Positions 1 to 12,300 of a stretch of 64,000 nucleotides of DNA are shown piece by piece. The stretch spans positions 29,211,936 to 29,275,935 of the forward strand of contig CAIIXF020000006.1 in NCBI GenBank assembly GCA_903813345.2, written 5' to 3'. The translations under genes were made by a program, and so were the position numbers. The stretch is from Owenia fusiformis (Eukaryota; Annelida; Polychaeta; Sabellida; Oweniidae). The notes beneath the pieces were generated by a model. That model worked only from the letters and a program-made list of their open reading frames with translations. It searched no databases and was not told the origin of the DNA. Each line of letters opens with the position of its first letter. Within the stretch, counting starts at the first letter, position 1.

Positions 1-1045
1 AATAAAGGGCAGACTCTGATATATAGGATTAGGGAGTGACAAATTTGCAAAACCAACATGTAGAGTTGACCTACCAATTACATGTATTTTTCTCACAATC
101 TAAATAATATCTGATTCTGCCTTGAAGAATGATATTTTATTGCTAAAATGAAAGAAACAATAAACATGTCCTCATCTTAATTTAAATTCATGTAAAATGG
201 AGGTCATCTCGTTGTCAGTTTTCTCTCCCGGGTGTGTAATCAGTAATAAGGAATGTTTTTGTAGTGCTGTTTGTTTTCTTGTAACTGTTTTTGATGAATA
301 AGAATTTGAATTTATTTATATATTGCACAGGCAGAAATGCATCTTTGATTAATATAAATGAATTTTCTTATAATTATTCATTTAATTAGCATGTTCAAAG
401 GGTTAACATGGAAACAAATATTACAAGGTTTTCACTTGTAGATAATCATACCATAGATTTCCTACAAATGTAGAAACATTGTTCATGTTATATTCATTGT
501 TTGGTATAACTGTCCAACCACTGATTGCCTATATACTAGCTGCCTAGGTCTAACTAAATTCTGTATATTTGTTTGTCTATTGAGGCTGAGAATCCCTACA
601 GATGTTTTCTAAGGCTGGTTTTCTACTTTTGTTGACATTTTGTTTAGAGTAAGGTGATAAGTGACTTTTCTGAGTTACAGCTGTTCACATTGTTGGAAAT
701 CCCAATATGATCACTTGACTCAATGATTCAGATTTCAGACATAGGCCAGGATAACGAAGTTAAGTTCTCCATAATATCATAGATCATGCAGAACTTCCCA
801 GCTATCCATGATTAGAAATACAGTAGTAGCTAAAACACATGGTATATCTAGCCCCATAAAGCCTTTAAGACACTATAGAATACAACATTGATGATCAACT
901 GTATAATTTATGTTCTCTTTTCTCAATATTTGGACAATTTATGTTCTATTTTCTTGAACAATGGCCAAAGGCCTTTGCCACATTGACAACAATCTGTGAT
1001 TTGACATTTAAGTGTGGAATTTATCATCAATAAACTTTGTCATTT
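1..1045. other. Non-coding, intron or upstream flank
   Basis: No long open frame, no exon with splice signals and no clear repeat was seen here. The first recognisable exon of the large plus-strand gene begins at 3084 with an incomplete codon, so this stretch is most simply part of its upstream intron. Confidence 0.5.
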
Positions 1046-2618
1046 TATTATGTCACCACCACCAAAACTGGTGACATATTGTTATGGTCTCCGTTTTTTT
1101 TGCGACGGCGTCCGGCGGTTGGTGGTTGGAGGTTGGCGTCCGGCGTCTGTAACAATTTCTTACAACTTCCTATAACTTAACAAATACTGTTTAGACTGAC
1201 TTCAATTTTTTTCTAAATCATCTACATGTTCTCAGAAGTTCAAATCTGACTTTAGATTTGACATTTGACCTTCAATGACCTTCTCAAGGTCAAAAAGGTC
1301 TTTTTTCAACTTGCTTCACTTTGACTAAATTTTTTTTAAAATCATCTACATGTTCTCAGAAATTCAAATCTGACTTTAGATTTGACTTTAGATTTGACAT
1401 TTGACCTTCAAATCTGACTTAAGATTTGACATTTGACCTTCAATGACCTTCTCAAGGTCAAAAAAGGTCAAAAAGGTCTGTTTTCAACTTGCTTCAAATT
1501 GACTAAATTTTTTTTTCAAAATCATCTACGTGTTCTCAGAAATTCAAATCTGACTTTAGATTTGACTTAAGATTTGACATTTGACCTTCAATGACCTTCT
1601 CAAAGTCAAAAAAGGTCAAAAAGGTCTTTTTTCAACTTGCTTCAAATTGACTAAAATTTTTTTTCAAAATCATCTACATGTTCTCAGAAATTCAAATCTA
1701 ACTTTAGATTTGACATTTGACCTTCAATGACCTTCTCAATGTCAAAAAAGGTCAAAAAGGTATTTTTTCATCTTGCTTCAAATTGACTAAATTTTTTTTT
1801 CAAAATCATCTACATGTTCTCAGAAATTCAAATATGACTTTAGATTTGACATTTGACCTTCAATGACCTTCTCAAGGTCAAAAAAGGTCAAAAAGGTCTT
1901 TTTTTCAACTTGCTTCAAATTGACTAATTTTTTTTTTCAAAATCATCTACATGTTCTCAGAAATTCAAATCTGACTTTAGATTTGACATTTCACCTTTAA
2001 TGACCTCAGGGTCAAAAAAGGTCAAAAAGGTCTGTTTTCAACTTGCTTCAAATTGACCAAATTTTTTTTTCAAAATCATCTACATCTTTTCAGAAGTTCA
2101 AATTTGACTTTACAAGTTCTCAGAAGTTCAAATCTGACTTTAGATTTGACCTTTGACCTTCAATGACCTTCTCAAGGTCAAAAAGGTCTTTTTTCAACTT
2201 GCTTCAAATTGACTAATTTTTTTTTCAAAATCATCTACATGTTCTCAGAAGTTCAAATCTGACTTTAGATTTGACATTTGACCTTCAATGACCTTTTCAA
2301 GGTCAAAAAGGTCTTTTTTCAACTTGCTTCAAATTTACTTAAATTTTTTTTCAAAATCATCTACATGTTCTCAGAAGTTCAAATCTGACTTTACATTTGA
2401 CATTTGACCTTCAATGACCTTCTCAATGTCAAAAAAAGTCCAAGAGGTATTTTTTCAACTTGCTTCAAATTGACGAATTTTTTTTTCAAAATCATCTACA
2501 TGTTCTAAGAAGTTCAAATCAAACCTTCTTAAGGTCAAAAGGTATTTTCCAACTTGCTTTAAATTGACCAAATTGTTTTAGGTGGTGACATTTTGTCATG
2601 TTAATGCCTTGTTTTGAA
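1046..2618. repeat. Transposon-borne satellite, ~135-bp units with AGGTCA half-sites
   Basis: The ends carry TGTCACCACC (near 1051) and GGTGGTGACATTTTGTCATG (near 2581), the same ends seen in four shorter copies elsewhere in the window. Between them lie about ten diverged copies of a unit of roughly 135 bp, each with ATCATCTACATGTTCTCAG, TTTGACATTTGACCTTCAAT, TCAAGGTCAAAAAAGGTCA and CAACTTGCTTCAAATTGAC. The structure is that of a non-autonomous element with a tandem-repeat core. TCAAGGTCA also matches the extended half-site of ERR/SF-1 type nuclear receptors; any regulatory role is inference. Confidence 0.85.
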
Positions 2619-3083
2619 CTTTGAAGAATATGTCATTTATCATATAAAGAGTAATGATGACATTTTAACAAAAAGTGTTTATTTTCACACAATGATAACA
2701 CAGTTACTCATTTTAGTTACTTAGTCTTAGATCAATGACTTTTCATTTAAAAGATCAATCTTAGTCCCCAATTTTTAGACCTATCTAATGGTGTGTGGGA
2801 GGGGGCAACCCGCATGTCCACCAATAAAAAGAAAAGAATTGCATACATTTACTTCATTTTCAAAATGTGACCTAAATCAAATGATGGCATACTTGTTTTG
2901 AAGATGTAAGAGATATTTTCAAATTTTAAGTTCAGAAAGGACCAATGGCTTTAGTGTCATGGTATTTGTACAATAATTTACATGACTCCAAGACATTAGT
3001 CTTATATTGTTGAATATATTACTAAATGCAACTACACTTAATGTTCTCAGCTGTACATTGAAAATCATTGTGTTTCTTTGTAG

Positions 3084-3311
3084 AGAATTTGCACACCTCA
3101 TTAAGAAACATGGTGCCATGTCAGCCACAGACAATCTCATCCTGAACCACTACATTAAGCTACAGGATGATGAGAGACACCATGTCATGAAACAAGGGAG
3201 TATAAGAGGATTCCTTCAGAACTCAAAGTATCTGGAATTGCGGGGAACAATGTTGCATCTGAAAATAACCCCTCCGAATAGTCCACCCCCTGGTGACCCT
3301 AAGCAAAGCAG
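3084..3311 (+). CDS. Exon: winged-helix-like (Egal-1 style) segment
   Basis: The acceptor is TTTCTTTGTAG|A and the donor AG|GTAATG. The translation reads from REFAHLIKKHG through KQGSIRGFLQNSKYLELRG to MLHLK. The pattern 'short helix, HG, helix, GxxxxFLxxSxxxxLxGxxLxL' resembles the winged-helix Egal-1-like modules described in TTC3/DZIP3-type and RNA-associated proteins. This is family recall, not a search. The tail turns Pro-rich (TPPNSPPPGDP) and continues into the acidic exon 4853-4953. Confidence 0.6.
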
Positions 3312-6300
3312 GTAATGTATGATTGGATTTTGAAATTATTAGAGCGCTTTCTATATATGTACAGGGTGATTGCATAAAAAATCATCCTTTCCTTCACAAA
3401 ACCTTTCTATAGGTACATGTTACACAGAACCAAGAATTTTGTGCCTGTGTAATGCAGTGGTAACATTTGCTTCCATCTTTAACACTGGCCTAGCCGATGA
3501 GTATTTCCTTCAAAACTGAATGCACTTTTGAACAAAATACTCACTGGCTTCAGTTTTGAACAAAATACTCATCGGCTCCTGGCTAGTGATGAAAATAGGA
3601 GTAAATTTGACCACAGCATTACACCTCAACAATCCTTCATGATGGCGCTTTTTGTCAAAATGCTTTATTACAAAATGCTTTGTAACAAAGCAATTTAACC
3701 ATGCTGTGTAACACTCATCTTCGCACACTCGGTCTTCACTGCATTCATATGATTGGAGCCGAGTGAACGAAAATGTGTGAAACCGTACCATAGTCAACAC
3801 TTGCATTAGAAATTCATCAAAATTTAAACACTGATCTGTGGTTTTATATCTGGTGTTGTATGTAGTTGTAGTGTCTTAAACATTCTTCCCTCTTGGTTGT
3901 GGTATCTACTTGCAGATTCTATGCTTGCGAATAATTGCTTTATTACATTCAATAAAACCCTTCACATGATAGTTAAAATATAAAAGGAAGTATGTTAAGA
4001 TATGAAATGAAATAATCATTGTGGTAAGCTATGTCTTCTCCATCTGTGTCACACAATGCTAGAGAGAGATATGGGTTCACCTGTAATGTGATTACAAGCA
4101 GCAACTTGGGGCAAAGCCAAACATGGATTTGGGGCAAAGCTTTGTATTTCCTGTAAATGCAAACAGAGACTTGATGCACATTTGGGCACAAATGCTATGT
4201 ATTTTCCCTATACACAAAAAAGGGACTTGGGGTAAAGCTTTATATTTTCCTATTCACAAAAAGCGACTTGGGACTAAGCTTTATATTTTCCAATACACAA
4301 ACAGGGATTTTGGGCAAAGCTTTATTTTTTCCAATACACAAACAGGGATTTGGGGCAAAGCTTTATATTTTCCTATACACAAAAAGCGACTTGGGGCAAA
4401 GCTTTATATTTTTCCATACACAAAAAGTGACTTTGGGTAAAGCTTTATATTTTCCTATTCACAAGAAGCGACTTGGGACTAAATATATTTTCCAATACAC
4501 AAACAGGGATTTGGGGCAAAGCTTTATATTTTCCAATACACAAACAGGGATTTTGGGCAAAGCTTTATATTTTCCAATATACAAACAGGGATTTGGGGCA
4601 AAGCTTCATATTTTCCTATACACAAAAAGCGACTTGGGGCAAAGCTTTATATTTTTCCATACACAAAAAGTGACTTGGGGTAAAGCTTTATATTTTCCTA
4701 TACACCAAAAAACAACTTGGGGCAAAGCTTTATATTTTCCAATACACAAACAGGGATTGGGGGCCAAGCTTTATATTTTCCATATACACAAACTCACAAA
4801 CAGAGACTTAGGGCAAAGCTTTATATTTCCCTGCTTCTATTCCTGCTTTTAGTTCTCAAATGTCTCATTTCCCTGGCTACCAATGTGGATATGGAGGAGA
4901 CCTGTTGTCAGGCGATCCAGACCTTGAGGATGAGGATGATGATTTAGAGGAGGGTGAGTTGTTTCACAGGCATAATGACTTCACTCAAGGATACCTATGT
5001 GGGTTTGTATGCCAAATCTGAATTTATAATCGCTTGCGCCACTTTATCTGCTTCCTAGAATAATTATTGAATCTCATTCTGTATCAGGGTGTTAACATTA
5101 ACTGTAATTTGTAACATAATGCAATAATATAGACCCACTCTACTCTCAAATGGTATAGATGTTATTTAAGATATGGCCATTCTTCTGTCAGTAAAATAAA
5201 TGCGCACATGAATGTTGAAATCTATTTTTTAAGTTTGCACTGTGAGGGTTCGACTGTTCATTAGTCTGTCTATCAACACCAGTAGCAAAAACCGTTGACA
5301 CTTAAGTCTCGTTAGGAAAAAAATATGACTGCTTCTTGATGTTTTTCTCTTAATTTGTATTATTTATTTATCACTGCAGGGGTTTAACTTGTAGAACAGA
5401 ATATTTTCTCTGTATGTTTTATTGTTTTTACAAGAACTGCGTGTTACCAATGTTATTCATTTTGCATGATTCCAAAAATTGAAAATGAAACCCCTGCCAT
5501 ATATGTGCTTAAATGATATCATCTGGTGCCATTAAATTTTCAGTGAGTTTGTTGACTTGCAAGAGATGGTACAATATTTAGTATTCACCTGTGTATGAAT
5601 GGTACATAAAAGAACAACTGAAAAATCTCAAATATTTTACCATTTAAATTTTTCTTTCAGCATTTCTTGAGGCGAATTCTCCATCTAACATGCCAGGAAT
5701 TGTTCCCTTAGTGCCATTAGATGTTGGAGATGGGCCAGTCAAATGTGAAGAAGATGCAAATGAAGCTAGTGAATCAAATCTCAATATTCCTGGAAAAGAG
5801 AATGCTATTTCAATGGTACCAGGAGGTAGTAAAGATAACATACTAAGTGGTGCCATACATGGATCCCAGGATAATACACAAAACGGTGCTATGAATGATG
5901 GGAATGTGCTTAACCATGGTAATGATCTGATAGATTGTAGTGCTACAGACCAACATGAAAAACCTTGTACATCTAAACTAGAGCAAGAGACAATTCAAGA
6001 TCCTAAAAAACTTGGTAAAGGAAGTACTGGGTTAACATTACAAAGTGTCAACCATATAGACCCTGGCTTAGACAGTCCATTGAACAAATTGGAGAAATTT
6101 GAATTTATTGGACTGAATGGGATTTCCAAGATTATGGATGAATTTGAACTGGCTGCAAATGATATTGTAGCCGAAGCAATACTTGGTGCTAAGAAACAAA
6201 TGCTTGCTGAAAAGGAAGAGGAATACAGGGCAAAGGAACTTGAAATGAAAGTTTTGAGGATGCCCGAATTAGCTACCAGTCCTGAAATGCAGTCTAGATT

Positions 6301-9300
6301 TGATAAGAAAATAGATGATATTATCAAAATGGGCAAAGAATTGCAATCTTATCCTAAAGGTGCTAACAAGGAAGCTTGTTTTGAAGAGCATGCAGACATT
6401 GAAATGGAGAGTATTACAGAAACTTCCAAAACTGGGGAGGAGAGTGTAACAGCCGCAGAAAGACATGATGGGGATGAGAAAGTAACAGCCTCTGCAGTGA
6501 ATACAGATGAAAGTGTAACAGTCTCTTTAGATAATACTGACAAGGAGCCTGTAACAGACTTTGGAGAGAGTGTTAGTGAGGAACATATAACAGCCAATAG
6601 TGAACTTATTACAGCTAATACAGCTAATCTCATTGTTGATGATGAGGATCAAAGTTGTGTGTTGGAACTTTTAAAAGAAATAAGAAGCAATATAGATGCC
6701 CTAAGTAAAACCAAAAAGAATAAAGCTTTGGAGAAAAAAGAATCTAGACTTTCTCTATTGAATGAACTCCTAACAGCTTTCAATGATGAATCGATGACCG
6801 AAGCAGAATTAGTTGAAAATATGAGTAAAGCCTCTAATATTGAAAGCAGAAGTATAACTATGAACCCCAATGTGAAGGAGTTTACACCTAGAGCATTCAG
6901 TCCACTCCAGAAATCATTCCAGCCCATTGGTACCCCTCCAAGACCCTATAGTAATAACAGTTCACTCAATGCATTCAGTCCTGAATTCAAGCCAAGGAAT
7001 ATCGGCACTCCCCTGACACAAAGTCCAGCACACACACAGACTGATCGTTTAGATTTGGTAACTGTGGCAACCAACACTAAAAAGACGAAACATGCAGACT
7101 GTGCACAACAGGTAATTATATTTATATGTACTTGTGTGTAAACAAATTGTATATGTATAATTTGATTCAGTCAGGATGAAACTGTTGCAAATATGCCTCA
7201 TCGCCAAACCCATATTTATCTTAACTTCACAACACTTAATTTGATGAAACCTTCAGTCTATCTTATTATTCAGGCATGTCATTTTATGCAATAATTCAAA
7301 AACTAGGTGAACTGATTTAGTTCATATTTGGTTCCAAATTGAAAGCCTAATTATGCCAAAGTACTTAAATGACTTAATCATATCTAAAGTTTGTATGACA
7401 GGTTGAGATGCAGGAGACCAGAGAGGTTATGATCAACACAGTTGAATGTCTCTTTGATGGCACCTCAGACTTCCACATTCCAATCATCAAGACAAAGGAT
7501 AAGGGAGTTCATGCAAAGGTAAAAGACCACGTGCAGTATGGCAAGTGATTTTAGACGGTCATATCTTTCATCATGAGTACTTCAAAAAGTGAGTGATATT
7601 ACTGTCTAAAATCACTTGCCACTGCACATGAACCTTTATAATACATTCAATACATGTACAGTGAAATCTGACTAATCCAAACACTCTTTGAGACTGGCCA
7701 AAAGTGTTTAGATCAGTAGGTACTCGTACTTCAAGGTGTTTATGTCACCACCAAAAGTGGTGGCATGTTTAGGTCTCCAACTTTTTCAGTAGGTGTTTGG
7801 TGGTTGGTGTTTGATGTCTGTATCAGCAATCGGAAGTTTTTTCTGTAACAGATGGCAGCTGGTGACATTTTACATGTTAATGCCTTGTATAAACATGTGA
7901 GTCAATGGGACAAAAAGTTCACATTGGGAGGTGTTTAGATTAGAGAGGTGTTTGTATATACTGCAGTTTCATTGCAGTTGTGATGGTGGTGCTTCTATAT
8001 AATCTGAAGGTGAAGAAGTTGTTGTGAAATGTGCATTTTACCATGCTTATTTCAGCCAAACACCAATGACAAGGTCACCTGTACAAGGAAAGAAATGAGC
8101 TCAGATGTGGGGTCCAATACAGAGTCAGGCTTTGTTGAATGTTTGGCAGAGTTTGCGGAGATGAAGGAAAGAGCACTCAATGCAGAGGTAACATCAAATA
8201 AAAAGACATCTTAGTAACTTCACAGTGACAAATCAAAATTGTAAAGATGCTATATAGAATTAAAGATTTTTGATTGTATAAAAATGTCCCCACTTTTCAA
8301 GTCCCAAGAAATACTTCTTGAATGAAAGAAATATTTTCAAACTTTGCACAGGACCTTTAAGTTGTAATGTTAATGCTTTGCAGGTGAAGGTTTTGACCCT
8401 GATGAGCCATTTCTGCCAAGATACTATGATACAGATGTATTATGAACAACACTACAAACATCAGAGACATCGCCAACTGTTCTCTGCGAGGTAGATCATT
8501 GAAACATGATTTTCTCAATGGTGTTGTTTTATTGCAATTTTTGGCCATTTTGTATGTAGTTTTCAACACCAAAGTCATGACTTAATGATAATTAAAAAAG
8601 CTATACTCGAAGTGAAATGAGAAAACTACAGATTTAATAGTGATTATTGTATCCAAAGTTTAGATCGATCCTCACAGGTAAAATCATGAAACATAAACCT
8701 CAGCATTTGACACAGGCATTGCATCAAGAAGACTAGAATGTCACAGGTAAACAGATTGAATGTTAGGTCATTGCTTGTTTATTATGATAAGACAGATATT
8801 GCAGTCCAGTCTTTCATTTGTTAGTTCACCTGCTGAAGTGGCATTAGATGCAGAGTACACCAGCATGTTAGCCCAGATACAAGGCAACATCAATGACATA
8901 CAACAGTCCTACAAAGAAAGCCTCGCCAAGTTGATGTCTGGCAGTACACTATCTGACTTGGCAGATGTCACAGATAAGTGGACCTCAAGATTTCAGCTGG
9001 ATCAGTTTGTGAGTACTGTGTAATCTGGAATCATTAAACTGGAGCATTGTGTAGAACATGTATATGAAAGTTCATCAGCAAGGGCCTGTGTTTTGGAGCA
9101 GATATGAAGTAGTCATCTATCTAGCATTGGAGCTAGCTTGTGTAATGGGCACTTCATCAGCTTGCCATTTTAAAATCGGGTTTCATACACCTTAATGCAT
9201 AAAAATGAACCATCATGAAAAATTGTCATGTATTGACCAACTCATTAGAATTGTTAAAATGAGAAATATTTACGAACCTCAGGGAAAAATCCTTGAAAAA

Positions 9301-12300
9301 CATAGTATAATGTATTTTTGGGTTTGTCAAATCTACACCAACCAAAGTGAGGGTCTTTCATAATAATGTTGTTCTTGTTTCAGTTAAATAGCAGTTCTAT
9401 TGTGCCAGAGTTTCTACCTCCTACAAATGTTCCAGTCAGTACATCTATACCTTATGTATTCAGTCAGGTTGACAATGAAATTACCTGCTCCAAGCCTATC
9501 AACTCTATGCAAGGTGCACATGGTATGTATATTTCTCATTATTACTAATTGCTAATAGTGGTAGGACCAACTCTGGAAATCACTAGTTGACTAGTTGAGG
9601 CACAAAAGTTGATATGAACTTCTATTTTTTTCATATTTTTTTCCCTGGGAATTTGACCTTCAAATATCATTTTTGAAGTCGACTTTCTGTGAAATACAAG
9701 TTGCTGCCGACTTCTCGACAAGTTGAAATTTACAAACAATGGCTTAACTGTAAAAATAAACTTTCAATATAGCATGGTGGTCGAGTCCCTTTTTCCTGGC
9801 TATCTATTAGATTGTAAAACAATCAATGGGTAGGCTCCAATATTATGAGATTGAGCAACTACAGGGTGGTCCAAAAAATTGGAACATTTGTTAATTGAAC
9901 GCAAAACCTTTATTTTTCCTCTAAAATGCACCAAAATTTTACTGAGCATTGTTCAATCACTTATTTATCTGATATACAGTTTATAGGTGAAAACCACAAA
10001 GTTCATGCATTAAACTAGTCAATGTTTCATAGGACCCCCTTTTCTCAAATAGACACGTGTCAATTTAGCCGCTTCTTTTTCAAGTATTCTTTATTTCAAA
10101 GCTTTAATGAACATGATGATTGCTATACACAATTTATAAAATCATATTCATTTGACAAGAGGTATTAACATCTATGGTTTACAAGAAAGCTACTGTGTCA
10201 TCATCAAATTAAGAATACCCCAAATCATCATTTTTTTTAGAGTAGGAAAGAAAGAACATGTCAGAGGTGAGAGATTGCATAACCCATACAGCTACTAAAG
10301 CGACAAAATCACTGTTTCCATTTTCAGTAAAGAGGAAACAGACCAGTTATTTACAAGACTTTATTAAAGACCAATTCTAAGTATATATGATATATCTTTT
10401 GTTTTCTGGGGGACTCCTTTAAGATATATACATATATTGATACATTCAATGAACATTATTCATATTAGAATAAGAAATGGGATGGGGCTGCATTTACCAG
10501 TCAAAATGGACACAAACCTGGCCTCTTTCTTGAGAATATTCAATCAGTAATACACCCGACAATAGCCATCAAAATATGCTTGATACCTATCAATTTAGGT
10601 AAAAAAATGTTGAATATGTTACTGGATTTGATCTTCCAAGGCAAACATATAAGAAGTTTGGTCAAGCTGAATTTTTTAATCAAGATTACTTGGACAAATA
10701 CAAACAAACAGCAAACTGAATGAATCATTTCAAAACGGAGTCTCAGGCTTGAACTTATAATTCAGGAGAAGAGGGGTCATATCAAACATTGTCTAGTTTA
10801 ATTTATTAACTTTTTTGTTTGCACCTATAAACTTTAAAAAGATAAATAAGTGACTGAACAATACTCAGTAACATTTTGGTGCATTTTAGAGGAAAAATAA
10901 CGATTTTGAGTTCAGTTATCAAATGTTCCAATTTTTTTGGACCACCCTGTAGGTCATACCAAGGTCACATGTTTAAGCCAAGGTCACTTAAAGATCATAT
11001 GTCAATTTATAGGATTTGCATATAAAGGCGGGCGGGTTTTAAAGTTGCTAGCAACTCCCATTAAAATATCAGGTTACAACCATTGCACAGAAAGTCAGGA
11101 TTAGTAAGTTTGATTAACAGCATTGCTTGATAATTGATTTTGATTGGCTGAGCTTCAGGACTTTTAAATTTGAAAAATGTTATTTCTGTTTTTAAATGTC
11201 TTACCACAATCCAACAAAATGATAAAGTTAAAATCTTAACTACAGAATATGAACATCAAAGCATTGAAAGATACGCATAACAAAATCTGAAGCAATGCAT
11301 TTCTCAATCAATATGAAATCTGAGAAAATTGACCAGCTTTGTGAAAATATCAAAAGTCCAGTTATTTTGGCTGTCTGCCTCCCATTTATACCCCATTTCC
11401 CTCTTTAAAAAGTTTCTGATATAGAGTAGTCAGAGTAAGGTCATCATTCACAGATACAGGTCAAGATTTGATCAAAATTCACCATTAACATGTACTGTAT
11501 TTCACATTTTCATGTTGATACATGAATATTTCATATTCAGGGGACCTAGACTTCCACCAACGCGAACATCTGTTCAAGTTAGCAAAGATTATGTTTTTTA
11601 TGAAAATTGGCGGCCATTTTAAAATTCAAATGTCATCTTGAAAATTTCTTCTCAAACAGAGCTCCTTTGTCCCTAAGCATCAGCATATGAATCAAATCTG
11701 TTCATTGGTAATTGCGTTAAGATTATGTTTTTTTACGAAAAATGGCGGCCATTTTGAAGTTCAGCTGTCATCTTGAAAATTCTTTCCCGAGTAGAGATCC
11801 TTTGTCTCTAGGCATCAGCATATAATATTTGAACCAAATCTGTTAACTGTTGTTTGTGTTTTTTACGTTTTTTTACTAAAATAGCAGCCATTTTGAAAAT
11901 ATCTTCTTGAGCGAAGCTTCTATCGATGTCCTTAGGAATTCAGGTTATAAAATTTGACCCAAATCCGTCAACTTGTATTTCAGTTATTAAAGATTTCATT
12001 TTTACAAAAAATTGTGGCCATTTTTAATTGAGCAGTCATATTGAAAATTTCCTCTCAAGAGAGGTTCTACGCCCATAAGGCATAAGCCTATTATATTTGA
12101 ATCAAATCCATCAACCGGCATTTGAGTTATCGCCTGGACACACATGGACGAACTGATTGATGGCTTCTCTCTATCCCCCTTGAACTCATTCAGTTGGATA
12201 ATTACTTGAGTGTTCATTTGACTTGAGATGCATTTGTTATTATTCCCATATAGGGAACGCCTCCATACATTTGCTGTCCATCCACCGTTAACTCAAATAC

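Noticed and set aside
4123-4852. Overlapping open frames with repeated 'FSNTQTGI' and 'LYFPIHK' peptides
   Set aside because: They are translations of the 41-bp intronic minisatellite in several frames, without conserved coding bias.
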